Positions 19,128-31,067 of a stretch of 64,000 nt of DNA are shown piece by piece. How positions within the stretch are numbered: the stretch's first letter is position 1; the number at the start of each line of letters is the position of its first letter. Source of the DNA: Massilia sp. Bi118 (GTDB lineage Bacteria; Pseudomonadota; Gammaproteobacteria; Burkholderiales; Burkholderiaceae_D); contig NZ_CAKKMV010000003.1 of NCBI RefSeq assembly GCF_918697865.1, forward strand, positions 401,653-465,652. Reading direction: 5' to 3'. Position numbers and translations under genes: made by a program. Below the pieces are notes generated by a model. That model had not been told where the DNA came from. It ran no database searches and was given only the letters and a program-made list of their open reading frames with translations.

Positions 19128-20216
19128 TCAGTCGTTCTTGACGACGATAGTCGGAAACTTGGCACTCATATCCTTCGCCTTCTCCGCCACCTTCACCGCC
19201 ACCTTGCGCGCAATCGCCTTATAAATATTGGCCACGGCGCCATCCGGCTCCGCCACCACGGTCGGCGTGCCCGAATCCGCCTGCTCGCGAATCGACAGCT
19301 GCAGCGGCAGACGTCCCAGGAAATCGACGCCGAAGTCGGCGCACATCTTTTCGCCGCCGCCTTCGCCGAAGATCGCCTCGTGATGGCCGCAGTTCGAGCA
19401 GATGTGCATGCTCATGTTCTCGACCACGCCGAGGATCGGAATTCCGACCTTCTCGAACATTTTCAAACCTTTGCGCGCATCCAGCAGGGCGATGTCCTGC
19501 GGGGTGGTGACGATCACGGCGCCCGTGACCGGCACTTTCTGCGACAGGGTCAGCTGGATGTCGCCGGTGCCCGGGGGCATGTCGACGATCAGGTAGTCCA
19601 GCTCGCGCCAGTTGGTCTGCTCCAGCAGCTGCTGCAGGGCCTGGGTGACCATCGGGCCGCGCCAGACCATGGGCTCGTCCGGATCGATGAGGAAACCGAT
19701 CGAAGACACCTGCACGCCGTGGTTCTCCAGCGGCTCCATGGTCTTGCCGTCCAGGCTTTGCGGGCGGCCATTGATGCCCAACATGGTTGGCTGCGAAGGG
19801 CCGTAGATGTCGGCATCCAGCACGCCGACGCTGGCGCCCTCGGCGGCCAGGGCCAGCGCCAGGTTGACGGCGGTGGTCGACTTGCCGACGCCGCCCTTGC
19901 CCGAGGCGACCGCGATGATGTTCTTCACGTTCGGCATCACCTTCAGGCCACGCTGCACGGTGTGCGAGATGATCTTCGAGCTGACGTTGACGCTGACATT
20001 CTGCACGCCCGGCAGCTGGCGCAGCGCCTCGATGACGGCGTTGCGGACCAGGCCGACCTGGCTCTTGCCCGGGTAGCCGAGTTCGATGTCGAGGGAGACA
20101 TTGCCGCCGTCGAGCTGGATATTCTTGACGGAACGGGTGCTGACGTAATCTTTATTGGTATTCGGGTCGATGACGGCGGCCAGTGCGGCTTTGACGTCTT
20201 CTGCAGTGATGCTCAT
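19128..20216 (-). CDS. apbC: Iron-sulfur cluster carrier ATPase ApbC/Mrp
   Basis: A 362-residue P-loop protein that carries [4Fe-4S] clusters to apo-enzymes in the cytoplasm. Residues 1-85 are the MIP18/DUF59 domain, then a deviant Walker A GKGGVGKS at 106-113, and a CxxC in HICSNCGHHEA that holds the bridging cluster at the dimer interface. It is divergent from metG, an arrangement also known in E. coli (mrp/metG). The 150-bp spacer contains both promoters. Confidence 0.95.
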   Translation of the reverse strand: MSITAEDVKAALAAVIDPNTNKDYVSTRSVKNIQLDGGNVSLDIELGYPGKSQVGLVRNAVIEALRQLPGVQNVSVNVSSKIISHTVQRGLKVMPNVKNIIAVASGKGGVGKSTTAVNLALALAAEGASVGVLDADIYGPSQPTMLGINGRPQSLDGKTMEPLENHGVQVSSIGFLIDPDEPMVWRGPMVTQALQQLLEQTNWRELDYLIVDMPPGTGDIQLTLSQKVPVTGAVIVTTPQDIALLDARKGLKMFEKVGIPILGVVENMSMHICSNCGHHEAIFGEGGGEKMCADFGVDFLGRLPLQLSIREQADSGTPTVVAEPDGAVANIYKAIARKVAVKVAEKAKDMSAKFPTIVVKND

Positions 20217-20366
20217 GGAATTCTCCGGATGTGATGCGCAAGAGTTTAGCGTAAATCAGGGCAACGACGCTTGTACAAGTGGCAAAGTGCATGATTACCC
20301 CCTGCGCGTTCAGGGTCATCCGCTGGTAAAATGCCTTTTTTCATATAACGTCCCCTTTCTCCGACC

Positions 20367-22535
20367 ATGACACGCAAGCTGTTCGTCACCACCGCCCTGC
20401 CCTACGCCAACGCCGCCTTCCACATCGGCCACATGATGGAATACATCCAGGCCGACATCTGGGTCCGCTTCCAGCGAATGCAGAAGGACGATGGCCAACA
20501 GCGCACGGTGCACTTCGTCGGCGCCGACGATACCCACGGCACCCCGATCATGATCGCCGCCGAGAAGGAAGGCGTGACGCCGCAGGAATTCGTGGCCCGC
20601 ATCGCCGCCGGCCGCGCCCAGTACCTGGACGGCTTCCACATCGCCTTCGACAACTGGTATTCGACCGATTCGCCGGAAAACGTCGAGCTGTCGCAGGGCA
20701 TCTACTGCAAACTGCGTGATGCCGGCCTCATCTATACCAAGACCGTCGACCGTTTCTACGACCCGACCAAGGGCATGTTCCTGGCCGACCGCAACATCAA
20801 GGGCGAGTGCCCGGTCTGCCACGCCAAGGACCAGTACGGCGACAACTGCGAAGTCTGCGGCGCCGCCTACCAGCCGACCGAACTGATCAATCCGTACTCG
20901 GTGTTCACCGGCTCGACCCCGATCCTGAAGCCGTCCGAGCAGTACTTCTTCAAGCTGTCCGACCCGCGCTGCTTCCAGTTCCTCAAGGAGTGGCTGAACA
21001 CCCCGGGCCGCCTGCAGCCGGAAATGGTCAATAAAGTGTCCGAGTGGCTGGGCGAGAACGGCGAAAAGCTGGCCGACTGGGACATCTCCCGCGACGCGCC
21101 CTACTTCGGCATCCCGATTCCCGATGCGCCGGGCAAGTTCTTCTACGTCTGGCTGGACGCGCCGGTCGGCTACCTGGCCTCGCTGAAGAATTACTTCGAA
21201 AAGAAAGGCCTCGACTACGAAGCCTTCCTGAACGATCCGGCCGCCGAGCAGGTCCACTTCATCGGCAAGGACATCGTCTCCTTCCACCTGCTGTTCTGGC
21301 CGGCGATGCTGAATTTCTCGCAGCACCCGGTCATCGACAAGCTGAAGGTCAATGTCCACGGCCACCTGACCGTGAACAACGAAAAGATGTCGAAGTCGCG
21401 CGGCACCGGCATTTCGCCGCTGCGCTACCTGGAACTGAAGATGAATCCGGAGTGGCTGCGCTACTACCTGGCATTCAAGCTGAACAGCAAGGTCGAAGAC
21501 CTGGACTTCACCGGCGAAGACTTCGTCGCCCGCGTGAACAGCGACCTGATCGGCAAGTACGTGAACATCGCCAGCCGCTGCGCCGGCTTCATCGCCAAGA
21601 AGTTCGACGGCAAGCTGGCCGCTTCGCTGTCCGATAACGCCCAGCAGTGGATTGCCCGCGCCCTGAACGGCGAACACGGCGAGCGCCAGGCGACGATTGC
21701 CGCCAGCTACGAAGCGCGCGAGTTCGGCAAGGCGCTGCGCGAAATCATGGCCATCGCCGACGTGGCCAACCAGTACGTCGACGAAAACAAGCCCTGGCTG
21801 CTGGCCAAGGATGAATCCAGGGTCGAAGAGCTGCACGAAGTCTGCACCACCGCCCTGATCCTGTTCCGCCAGCTGAGCATCATGATGTCGCCGGTGCTGC
21901 CGCACGTTGCCGCGCGCGTGCAGGAATTCCTGGGCGATGCCGCCTTCACTTGGGAAGACACCCAGGGCGAGAAGGTCTACAACAGCATGCTGGGCCGCAC
22001 CATCGGCGCCTACAGCCACCTGATGCAGCGCGTGGACGCGAAGATGGTCGAGGACCTGTTCGACAAGCCGGGCGTCGCTACGCCTGCCGTTGCCGCTCCG
22101 GCAGCAGCCCCGGCCGCTGCCGAAAAGCCAGCCGCAGCGGCCCCCGCAGCCGACCTGCCGGCAGCCGAAGCCGGCGATATCGAAGAACTGGCCCCGGAAA
22201 TCTCGATCGACGACTTCACCAGGATCGATCTGCGCGTGGCGAAAATCGTCAATTGTGAGCACGTCGAAGGTTCGAGCAAGCTGCTGCGCCTCACGCTCGA
22301 CCTGGGTGAAGGCCGCTACCGTAATGTCTTCTCGGGCATCAAGTCGGCCTACCAGCCAGAGCAATTGATCGGCAAGCTGACCGTGATGGTCGCCAACCTG
22401 GCGCCGCGCAAGATGAAGTTCGGTATCTCGGAAGGGATGGTGCTGTGCGCTTCGGCCAAGGATGAGAAGGCCGATCCGGGCCTGTATGTGCTGGAGCCGG
22501 TGTCGGGTGCCAAGCCTGGCATGCGTATTCGTTAA
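20367..22535 (+). CDS. metG: Methionyl-tRNA synthetase
   Basis: A 722-residue class I synthetase. HIGH is at residues 19-22, KMSKS at 340-344, and four Cys in [20 protein letters not shown] make the zinc knuckle of the long MetG form. After an Ala/Pro-rich linker (about 570-610) comes the C-terminal EMAP-type tRNA-binding domain ([12 protein letters not shown] onward), which dimerises the enzyme. The whole length is typical. It is divergent from apbC. Confidence 0.97.
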   Translation: MTRKLFVTTALPYANAAFHIGHMMEYIQADIWVRFQRMQKDDGQQRTVHFVGADDTHGTPIMIAAEKEGVTPQEFVARIAAGRAQYLDGFHIAFDNWYSTDSPENVELSQGIYCKLRDAGLIYTKTVDRFYDPTKGMFLADRNIKGECPVCHAKDQYGDNCEVCGAAYQPTELINPYSVFTGSTPILKPSEQYFFKLSDPRCFQFLKEWLNTPGRLQPEMVNKVSEWLGENGEKLADWDISRDAPYFGIPIPDAPGKFFYVWLDAPVGYLASLKNYFEKKGLDYEAFLNDPAAEQVHFIGKDIVSFHLLFWPAMLNFSQHPVIDKLKVNVHGHLTVNNEKMSKSRGTGISPLRYLELKMNPEWLRYYLAFKLNSKVEDLDFTGEDFVARVNSDLIGKYVNIASRCAGFIAKKFDGKLAASLSDNAQQWIARALNGEHGERQATIAASYEAREFGKALREIMAIADVANQYVDENKPWLLAKDESRVEELHEVCTTALILFRQLSIMMSPVLPHVAARVQEFLGDAAFTWEDTQGEKVYNSMLGRTIGAYSHLMQRVDAKMVEDLFDKPGVATPAVAAPAAAPAAAEKPAAAAPAADLPAAEAGDIEELAPEISIDDFTRIDLRVAKIVNCEHVEGSSKLLRLTLDLGEGRYRNVFSGIKSAYQPEQLIGKLTVMVANLAPRKMKFGISEGMVLCASAKDEKADPGLYVLEPVSGAKPGMRIR

Positions 22536-22607
22536 TCGACTATTAATCTGGGCGCAGCGCTGGCATATAATGCGCTGTTTCTTACTTTTGAGTGGTAGAA
22601 AAATAAA

Positions 22608-23924
22608 ATGACCGAATACAAAGCCCTTCGACACATCCCGCAAGCGAACCTGTTCCGCCAAGGCGACGTCTTCGTGCTGTTCGGCGAGCTGTTCGGCCGT
22701 GGCTACGCGAACGGCCTGATCGACGAAGCGCGCAAGGCCGGCATGACCATCGTGGGCATCACCGTGGGCCGCCGCAACGACGACGGCACCCTGCGCGCCC
22801 TGACGGCGGAAGAGCATGCGGAAGCGGAAGACAAGCTGGGCGGCCGCATCATCAATGTGCCGCTGATGGCCGGTTTCGACATGGATGCACCGGCGGGCGA
22901 ACAGAACCCGACCGAGATGCTGTCCGGCATTACCCTCAAGAGCTGGCAGGAAGACAAGCTGGACTGGGACAAGATCGAACTCTGCCGCCAGGCCGGCGTG
23001 GCCCGCTTCACGGAATCGGCCCGCCAGTCGATGGCCGAGATCGACAAGCTGATCCCGGACGGCGCCAACGTCTTCTTCGCTCACACCATGGCCGGCGGCA
23101 TTCCGCGCATCAAGGCTTTCCTGGCCATTGCCAACCGCATCTACAAAGGCCGCGGCGACCGCTTTATGTCCTCGCGCGCCCTGCTGGACAGCGACCTGGG
23201 CAAGCTGATCCTGATGAACTTCGACGAAGTCTCGGCGAATACGCTGAAGTACCTGATCGACGCATCGAGCTCGATCCGCGCCCGCGTCGAGTCGAAGGGC
23301 GGCCAGGTCCGCTACACCGCCTACGGCTACCACGGCACCGAAGTGCTGATCGGCGACGAATACAAATGGCAGACCTACACCAACTACACCCAGGGCTACG
23401 CCAAGATGCGCCTGGAGTCGATCGCAGAAGCCGCCTGGAAACAGGGCGTGGCCGCGACCGTGTTCAACTGCCCGGAAATCCGCACCAATTCGTCGGACAT
23501 CTTCGTCGGCGTGGAACTGTCGCTGTTCCCGCTGCTGACCGCACTCAAGAAGGAAGGCGGCGGCGCATGGGCCCAGCAGCAGTGGGATGCCTGCCAGGCC
23601 CTGCTGAACGAGGGCGAGACGGTGCAGGGCATCCTGGACAAGCTGGAAAGCTATCTGCAGACCGAGACCAGCGCCGGCTTCCGCAACTTCGAAGCCTGGC
23701 CGATGGACAACTCGCCGGAGCTGGCCGACCTCATGATCGGCACCTCGGATGAAATCACTTCGCTGCACCAGGACAAGAAGGCCTTGATCACCGACCACCT
23801 GTCCTCGCTGGTGCTGGAAGGCACCGGCCCGCTGATGTTCCACGGCGCGGCCGAGAAGATTGCGCCGGTGCTGTGGCTCAACCACGACATCATCGCCCGC
23901 CAGCTGAACGCGCTGCACAAGTAA
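22608..23924 (+). CDS. FabMG-like protein (putative enoyl-ACP reductase family)
   Basis: A 438-residue protein starting MTEYKALRHIPQANLFRQGD, with a nucleotide-fold-like N-terminus (VLFGELFGRGYANGLIDEAR) and a conserved central HTMAGGIPRIKAF. From memory this matches the family annotated as enoyl-ACP reductase FabMG; I cannot verify this without a search. If right, it would reduce enoyl-ACP in fatty acid synthesis as an alternative to FabI. No other fatty acid gene is adjacent: metG lies upstream and DUF3460 downstream. It has no membrane segments. Confidence 0.55.
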   Translation: MTEYKALRHIPQANLFRQGDVFVLFGELFGRGYANGLIDEARKAGMTIVGITVGRRNDDGTLRALTAEEHAEAEDKLGGRIINVPLMAGFDMDAPAGEQNPTEMLSGITLKSWQEDKLDWDKIELCRQAGVARFTESARQSMAEIDKLIPDGANVFFAHTMAGGIPRIKAFLAIANRIYKGRGDRFMSSRALLDSDLGKLILMNFDEVSANTLKYLIDASSSIRARVESKGGQVRYTAYGYHGTEVLIGDEYKWQTYTNYTQGYAKMRLESIAEAAWKQGVAATVFNCPEIRTNSSDIFVGVELSLFPLLTALKKEGGGAWAQQQWDACQALLNEGETVQGILDKLESYLQTETSAGFRNFEAWPMDNSPELADLMIGTSDEITSLHQDKKALITDHLSSLVLEGTGPLMFHGAAEKIAPVLWLNHDIIARQLNALHK

Positions 23925-23971
23925 GCGTTAGAATTTCAGGTTTGCACCTATTCCTTTAAGTAAAGAGCACC

Positions 23972-24181
23972 ATGGGCCTGTTCACGAAACACTCGAATTA
24001 CGAATCCGACCACACCAAGTTCATCAAGGACCTGAAAGAGAAAACCCCGGGCATGGACCAGCGCCAGGTGGAAGGCCGTTCCCTGCTGTGGGACAAGTCG
24101 CCGCTGTCGCTGGACGAGCAGCGCCGCATCGCCGAATCGCGCCTGCGCCAGCAGGCTTATCCGTACCAGACCAAGGTCTGA
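23972..24181 (+). CDS. DUF3460 family small protein
   Basis: A 69-residue soluble protein (MGLFTKHSNYESDHTKFIKD...), conserved in Burkholderiales as DUF3460. It is highly charged with no membrane helix or Cys. Its gene lies just upstream of scpA on the same strand in this order, a conserved neighbourhood. Function unknown. Confidence 0.85.
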   Translation: MGLFTKHSNYESDHTKFIKDLKEKTPGMDQRQVEGRSLLWDKSPLSLDEQRRIAESRLRQQAYPYQTKV

Positions 24182-24209
24182 GCAAAGCAGGCGGCAGAGG
24201 CTGACGACG

Positions 24210-25953
<1,744 letters not shown>

Positions 25954-26079
25954 GCTCAACTAAGCCACACTACTTTCTTTTTTGAAATTGTCTTGTAGAT
26001 ATTGGCAACTTGCTTTGCTAGAATCTACCGGGCAAGCCTTTTTACCCAAATCACGTAAAAAGATTCAAGGAGTAGTATT

Positions 26080-26835
26080 TTGACCGACCTGGCCACGACG
26101 CAGATCCGGAAGGGTGTGCCCAAGATGTCCGACGCCGTTGCCCGCATTCCGGCGAATGCGGCTTCGCACACCATGACCGATGCCTTCCAGATCTTCGACA
26201 CCTTGTCGACCCTGGCGCAGACCGGCGAGGCCATCACCGTCTACCCGATGGGCCAGGACTTCGTGATGGCGCGCATCGATGCCGTCGATCCGGATCGCCG
26301 TTCCTTCCGGCTCGAACTGGCCTATGACGTCCTCCTCGCCGAAGGCAAGACCGTGTTCGCCGCCTCGCTGGGCGGCAACGCCAAGATCCAGTTCGAGCTC
26401 GACGCCAACTGGAGCATCGTGCCGGACCGCGTCCAGGTCGTCGAGCTGCCGCTGCCGGAGGTCTGCCAGGTCCTGAACCGCCGCGCGGAGGCGCGCCTGG
26501 AATCCCCACTGGGCGGCAGCTACGGCGCCCGCTTCAGCCTGCTCGGGAAGCCCTTCGAACTGCCGCTGTATGATTTTTCGCTGAGCGGCGTCGGCCTGCG
26601 CGCCACAGTGGACCAGTCCTACGAGTTCTATGTCGGCAAGAAGATCGAAGGCGTGGAACTGGAGCTGGGACCGTCGCTGACGATCACCGCCGACCTCGAA
26701 GTGCGCCTGCTGCGGCCCTTCCACACCTTCCTTCTCGGGAAGCAGGTGCAGGTCGGGTGCCGGATTTCGAATATTTCGATGCAGATGAAGCAGCGGCTGG
26801 AGCGCGCCGTCAGCAAGGTGCAGATGAAGCGCTGA
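26080..26835 (+). CDS. YcgR-type PilZ flagellar brake protein
   Basis: A 251-residue c-di-GMP effector. The N-terminal YcgR domain (about 35-125) is followed by a PilZ domain with the ligand motif R135-xxx-R139 (RRAEAR) and DFSLSG at 165-170 (DxSxxG). YcgR slows flagellar rotation when bound to c-di-GMP; a motility cluster lies 2 kb away. The start is TTG at 26080 with AGGAG at a good distance. The 3' end overlaps the convergent MocR gene by 26 bp. Confidence 0.85.
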   Translation: MTDLATTQIRKGVPKMSDAVARIPANAASHTMTDAFQIFDTLSTLAQTGEAITVYPMGQDFVMARIDAVDPDRRSFRLELAYDVLLAEGKTVFAASLGGNAKIQFELDANWSIVPDRVQVVELPLPEVCQVLNRRAEARLESPLGGSYGARFSLLGKPFELPLYDFSLSGVGLRATVDQSYEFYVGKKIEGVELELGPSLTITADLEVRLLRPFHTFLLGKQVQVGCRISNISMQMKQRLERAVSKVQMKR

Positions 26836-28225
26836 GTTTTTCGAACGGCTCGGGCCGCCGCGCAAGCAGCTGCGACAGCCGTTGAAGACCGGCCTGCAAG
26901 CGACCACGGTCCTGGATGCTGCCCAAGGAGATCCGGATTGCATTCACGGCGCCGCTGCTGGTGGCGAATGCCTCGGCCGGCGTGACTGCGATGCCCTCGA
27001 GATCGGCTGCACGCGCGAGCTGCGGGGCGGTCCAGTACGCCGGCAACGCGAGCCATACATGCAGCCCGTCATTCGAGCCGTTGTACCGCCCCGCCAGAAT
27101 ATCTCGCGCCATCCGCTGCCGCAGGCGCGCCTCCTTGCGTACGCCTGCCAGTAATCCCTCGGCCGAACCGTCGAGGATCCACTGCGTGGCGAGTGCGGCG
27201 CTCAAGGGCGCGGCTATCAGCGCAAACGACCGGAGCGCGACCAGGAAGCGTTCGCGTTCGCGCGGGTCGCGTAGGAGCACGAAGGCGACCCGCAAGCCGG
27301 GCGTCAGGCATTTCGACAGGGTCGAGATGTAGACCACCTGTTCCGGGGCAAACCTGGCAATGGGCGGCGGCGGGGCATCGGCAAGCAGCCAGTAGGGATC
27401 GTCCTCGACGATGCGCACATTGCAGCGCTTCGCGATGCCGGCGAGCTCCTTGCGCCGCCGTTCCGGCATGGTGCCGGCGGTCGGATTCTGCAAGGTCGGA
27501 TTGAGGTAGACCAGCCCGGGCCTGTGCCGGCGGCAGGCCTCCTCGAGCATCCCGGGCAGCATCCCGTGTTTGTCCGTCTCCACCGCAACGAGGCGCCGGC
27601 CGAATTGGGCCGCTGCCGCGCGCAGGCCGGGATAAGTCATGGGCTCCGCCAGAATCACGTCGCCGGGCGCCGTCAGCGCGAGCATCAAGGCGGCGATCGC
27701 GGCTTGCGCGCCCGGACAGACAAGTAGTTGCGCGGCATCCAGCTTTCCAAACATCGGCGCCAGCCACTCGGCGCCTGCCTGACGGTCGGTGTCGCTGCCC
27801 CCGCCCAGGTGATAAGTCATCAGCGAGGCATTGTCTGCCCTCATCAGTACCTGCGACAAACCTTGTTTCAGCATGTCGTCGAAGTCCACGCCGTCCGGCG
27901 GTGGCGGAGTATTCATGCTCAGGTCGAGGACAGCGGTCAATTCGGCTTTCGGCGCCGCGACATAGGTGCCTCGAGCGCCGCGGCCCTCCAGCAAGTTGCG
28001 GCGCCTGGCTTCGTCGTAGGCGCGCGTGATCGTCGTCAGGTCGACGTCCAACTGCGCCGCCAACTGACGCTGCGGAGGCAGACGGTCGCCCGGTTTCAGC
28101 GATCCGTCCGCCACCGCCGCCTGCAAGGCATCCGCAATCTGCAAGAAGCGAGGCCCTTTGTTCCTGGCCAATCGCGGCAACCAGATGGGCAACAGATCAT
28201 CTTGTATGGTTCTCAACTGGGACAT
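26810..28225 (-). CDS. MocR-family regulator (GntR wHTH fused to aminotransferase fold)
   Basis: About 471 residues. The N-terminal winged helix (LPPQRQLAAQLDVDLTTITR) is GntR-type, joined to a PLP aminotransferase domain with the Lys in STLSKCLTPGLR, NPTLQNPTAG and the EDDPYWLL Asp. MocR proteins sense PLP-linked or amino-compound effectors; some activate nearby genes. The start at 28225 is favoured over 28321, whose extra 32 residues are not conserved. The divergent neighbour is a small membrane protein gene, a possible target. Confidence 0.85.
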   Translation of the reverse strand: MSQLRTIQDDLLPIWLPRLARNKGPRFLQIADALQAAVADGSLKPGDRLPPQRQLAAQLDVDLTTITRAYDEARRRNLLEGRGARGTYVAAPKAELTAVLDLSMNTPPPPDGVDFDDMLKQGLSQVLMRADNASLMTYHLGGGSDTDRQAGAEWLAPMFGKLDAAQLLVCPGAQAAIAALMLALTAPGDVILAEPMTYPGLRAAAAQFGRRLVAVETDKHGMLPGMLEEACRRHRPGLVYLNPTLQNPTAGTMPERRRKELAGIAKRCNVRIVEDDPYWLLADAPPPPIARFAPEQVVYISTLSKCLTPGLRVAFVLLRDPRERERFLVALRSFALIAAPLSAALATQWILDGSAEGLLAGVRKEARLRQRMARDILAGRYNGSNDGLHVWLALPAYWTAPQLARAADLEGIAVTPAEAFATSSGAVNAIRISLGSIQDRGRLQAGLQRLSQLLARRPEPFEKLSASSAPC

Positions 28226-28342
28226 TTTGTCTCGATGTATGGATATTGCTTCTAGGTAGAATGCCTCAGAAGCTGCAGCAACACCATCCTTGCATGGCAG
28301 TCGCCTGGTTTTTCTCCTCACTCATCTGCATTCGGCAAATTC

Positions 28343-28561
28343 ATGGACTGGATCCCTGTAGTCTTCGTTACCTTCAAGGCACTCGTGCTAGGCACGGGCA
28401 TGTTCTTCGCTATCAAGTGGCATTACGACCAGGAGATGAAGAAGGGGAAGGAGAAGCGCGCGGTCCTGGGCGCTGCCGGCAAGCTGGCCGCGGTCTTCGT
28501 GCTGGCGCTGCTGGGCGTGGGGCTCCTGACCTATGCCCTTGTCTGGATGCTTGGGATGTAA
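28343..28561 (+). CDS. Small two-helix membrane protein, unknown
   Basis: 72 residues with helix 1 at about 5-25 and helix 2 at about 47-70, and a basic loop (EMKKGKEKR) between. No Cys, no signal cleavage site. The family is not recognised. It is divergent from the MocR gene and ends at a terminator. Confidence 0.6.
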   Translation: MDWIPVVFVTFKALVLGTGMFFAIKWHYDQEMKKGKEKRAVLGAAGKLAAVFVLALLGVGLLTYALVWMLGM

Positions 28562-28593
28562 GCGTGGGGAAGTAAGCGCGCCAGTCCCAAAAC

Positions 28594-28626
28594 AAAAGGC
28601 CAGTCGATTCAGCTGACTGGCCTTTT
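28594..28626. terminator. Bidirectional terminator between small membrane protein and HDOD gene
   Basis: Arms AAAAGGCCAGTC (28594-28605) and GACTGGCCTTTT (28615-28626) with a 9-nt loop; A-run and T-run flanks suit both convergent genes. Confidence 0.9.
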
Positions 28627-28651
28627 GTTCGCTGCTACCTCAACCGGGTAG

Positions 28652-29860
28652 TCAGGTCGTCACATTCTGCGCCCAGGCAAGCGCACTCAAATGCGCCTTG
28701 TTCACGTCAAGCGGGCTGATATCCAGCGACGCCGCCATCGACGCCACCAGCTGCGAATTCAGCTCGCAAGCCTCGGCCAGCGCCAGGTAAGGCCCATAGA
28801 CCCCGCCCCGCGTCAGCAGCGCGCGCACCACCTCGTCCGGCAGCTGGATGGTGTCCAGCACTTCCTTCATCGGCAGGCCCAGCAGGCGGTCCAGCAGCGA
28901 GAACATGCCGGCCACGAACAGGTATTCGCCTTCGGCGCGCGGCAGGAATTTCTGGCCCAGCAGTTCGCACAGGCGGGCGCGCACGACCGCGGTTTCCATC
29001 AGCACCGGCGAGTAGCCGCTCGAGCTGGCGGTGGCCAGCAGCAGCACCAGCCAGCGGTACAGCGGCGCGTAGCCGAGCATGGCGATCGCCTGGCGCAGCG
29101 ACTCGATCTGGCGGCCGGCGCCGAAGCCGGCGGAATTGATGAAGCGCAGGAGCTTGTAGATCAGCGCCGGGTCGCGCTTGAGCACGGCCTCGATCTTGGG
29201 CACGTCCTCGTTGTTCTGCACCATCTGCATCAGCTGCAGGATGATGGCCTGGGCCGGGTTCATGCCCTTGGTATTGCCGCCGTCGCGCGGGGTCAGGTGC
29301 AGCTTGCCGACGAAGGCGTCCAGGCCGAGCGCGGCGCAGGCGTCGAAGTCGGCCCAGGTGGCCACCGGCCGGCCCACCATGCGCAGGGTCGAGGCCTTGG
29401 CCGCGGCATAGGTGCGGGCCTGGGTGGCGACGTCGGCGCCGGTGAAGCGCACTTCGGCGTAGGAGGCGACGGGGGACAGGTTCTTGCCCAGCAGGTCCAG
29501 GTTGGCGCCGCGCAGGGAGATGCCGACGCCGCCGGCGCGCAGGGCCTGCACGGCGGCGCGGGTGTCGTTGTTCGCGAGTTCGCGGGTGCTCATCGACAGC
29601 ACGGTGCGCTCCGGCGGCAGCGCGTGCAGGGCGTCGGTCGAGAGCATGGCCGGGACGGCGTCGATGAACAGCAGCTTGTCGCGCAGCAGCCAGTTCTGGT
29701 CTGCGTCGACCAGGTGCTCGGCGACGAAACCGACCAGCGATTCAAGGTCGGCCGGGCCCACTTCCCTGCCGTTCTGCTGCTGCCAGCAGAGTTCATAACC
29801 AATTACACGCTGCTTGGGATCGAGCAGAGGTTCACGGACGATGAAGTTGGTCTGATGCAT
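28652..29860 (-). CDS. HDOD domain protein with degenerate EAL-like N-terminus (YuxH type)
   Basis: A 402-residue signalling protein, last in the che cluster. Residues about 1-190 have an EAL-like layout (FIVREPLLDPKQRVIGYELC, LLFIDAVPAMLS), but the EAL catalytic motif is absent, so it should not hydrolyse c-di-GMP. The C-terminal half is an HDOD domain (ALIYKLLRFINSAGFG, IESLRQAIAMLGYAPLYRW). Such proteins act as scaffolds in motility and c-di-GMP signalling. It follows cheZ by 61 bp and may belong to the same operon. Confidence 0.85.
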   Translation of the reverse strand: MHQTNFIVREPLLDPKQRVIGYELCWQQQNGREVGPADLESLVGFVAEHLVDADQNWLLRDKLLFIDAVPAMLSTDALHALPPERTVLSMSTRELANNDTRAAVQALRAGGVGISLRGANLDLLGKNLSPVASYAEVRFTGADVATQARTYAAAKASTLRMVGRPVATWADFDACAALGLDAFVGKLHLTPRDGGNTKGMNPAQAIILQLMQMVQNNEDVPKIEAVLKRDPALIYKLLRFINSAGFGAGRQIESLRQAIAMLGYAPLYRWLVLLLATASSSGYSPVLMETAVVRARLCELLGQKFLPRAEGEYLFVAGMFSLLDRLLGLPMKEVLDTIQLPDEVVRALLTRGGVYGPYLALAEACELNSQLVASMAASLDISPLDVNKAHLSALAWAQNVTT

Positions 29861-29921
29861 TTGATAACAATCGCCGGTAAAACAGGGGATGATGCGCCGT
29901 CCGCTGGCGCATCAGGGGAAC

Positions 29922-30554
29922 TCAGAACCCGAGGCTGTCGAGCAGGTCGTCGACCTGGCCCTGGTCGGCCACTACTTCGGTATTGCCTTCGGGGTTGATC
30001 TGCGGGCCGTTCAGCAGGCTGTTGTCGAACTCGCGCTTGACCTCGGCCGGCGCGAAATCGACCAGCATCTGCACCAGCTGCTTTTCCAGGTTCTGGGCGA
30101 TGCCGGTGATACGCTTGATCACCTGGCCGGTCAGATCCTGGAAGTCCTGGGCCATCATGATGTCCATCAGGTGGCCCTTGGTGGCGCCGACCGCGCTGCG
30201 CGATTCGTCCAGCGATGCAATGGTGCGTTCGGCCAGCGCGCGCCACTCGGCGCTGCCCTCGCCGCTGTCCAGCAGCGACTGCCAGGAAGCCGACAGTTCC
30301 ACGGCCGAAGCATCGATCCCGTCCTGCAGCGGCGACGCGGCGTCGGTCGCGTCCAGCACCCGCTTGGCGGCATCTTCCGACAGGCGCGCCACGTAGTCGA
30401 GGCGGTCGCGCGCATCCGGGATGTCGCTGGCAGCCTTTTCGATCAGCTTGTCCAGGCCCAGTCCGCGCAGGCTCTCGTGGAGCGCGCGGGTCATGTGCCC
30501 GATCCGGCTCAGGACCTCGTCGTTCGAGCCCGAGTCGGCCGTGTGCTCAGTCAT
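29922..30554 (-). CDS. cheZ: Chemotaxis phosphatase CheZ
   Basis: A 210-residue helical protein that removes phosphate from CheY-P. The catalytic region FQDLTGQV holds Asp140 and Gln144, matching the Asp/Gln pair of E. coli CheZ (143/147). The C-terminal peptide QVDDLLDSLGF is the CheY-P-binding tail. It is just downstream of cheY (1-bp spacing), as in enteric bacteria. Confidence 0.96.
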   Translation of the reverse strand: MTEHTADSGSNDEVLSRIGHMTRALHESLRGLGLDKLIEKAASDIPDARDRLDYVARLSEDAAKRVLDATDAASPLQDGIDASAVELSASWQSLLDSGEGSAEWRALAERTIASLDESRSAVGATKGHLMDIMMAQDFQDLTGQVIKRITGIAQNLEKQLVQMLVDFAPAEVKREFDNSLLNGPQINPEGNTEVVADQGQVDDLLDSLGF

Positions 30555-30555
30555 T

Positions 30556-30945
30556 TTACTTCCCCATCTTTTCGAAAATCTTGTTCAGCTTTTCGTCGAG
30601 GGTGGCGGCGGTGAAGGGCTTCACCACATAGCCATTGGCGCCCGCTTGCGCGGCCGCGATGATGTTTTCCTTCTTCGCTTCGGCGGTCACCATCAGCACC
30701 GGCAGGCCGGCCAGCGCGGGATCGGCACGGATGTTCTGCAGCATGGTCAGGCCGTCCATGTTCGGCATGTTCCAGTCCGACACCACGAAGTCGAACTGCT
30801 CGCTGCGCAGCTTGGCCAGGGCCATCACGCCGTCTTCGGCTTCGTCAACGTTGGCGTAACCCAGTTCCTTCAACAGATTCCGCACGATGCGACGCATCGT
30901 CGAGAAATCGTCAACAACTAAAAAACGCATCTTTGGATCAGCCAT
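30556..30945 (-). CDS. cheY: Chemotaxis response regulator CheY
   Basis: A 129-residue single receiver domain. Acidic pair D12-D13, phosphorylation site D57 ([12 protein letters not shown]), Thr/Ala in VTAEA and Lys in VVKPF are all in place. It carries the phosphoryl signal from CheA to the flagellar motor switch. It is followed by cheZ. The upstream 122 bp to cheB contains no other gene. Confidence 0.96.
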   Translation of the reverse strand: MADPKMRFLVVDDFSTMRRIVRNLLKELGYANVDEAEDGVMALAKLRSEQFDFVVSDWNMPNMDGLTMLQNIRADPALAGLPVLMVTAEAKKENIIAAAQAGANGYVVKPFTAATLDEKLNKIFEKMGK

Positions 30946-31067
30946 GAAAAACTCCGTGTTACTTTATCTGTATGTTGGTTGGACTTCGACACTGCGAAAG
31001 CAGGCCTAAGCATAGCATTTTTGTTGCTCTGCGGCGATAAAACCGAGGGTAAAGCGGTATTCGCGGA

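Noticed and set aside
20316..23918. 1200-codon open frame on the minus strand opposite metG and the FabMG-like gene
   Set aside because: Its composition (His, Gln, Arg-rich with no domain) is the mirror of two strongly supported plus-strand genes; high GC leaves antisense frames open.
25954..26079. A flagellar sigma-28 promoter before the YcgR-type gene
   Set aside because: No TAAA-N15-GCCGATAA-like pair with correct spacing; only AT-rich sequence is visible.
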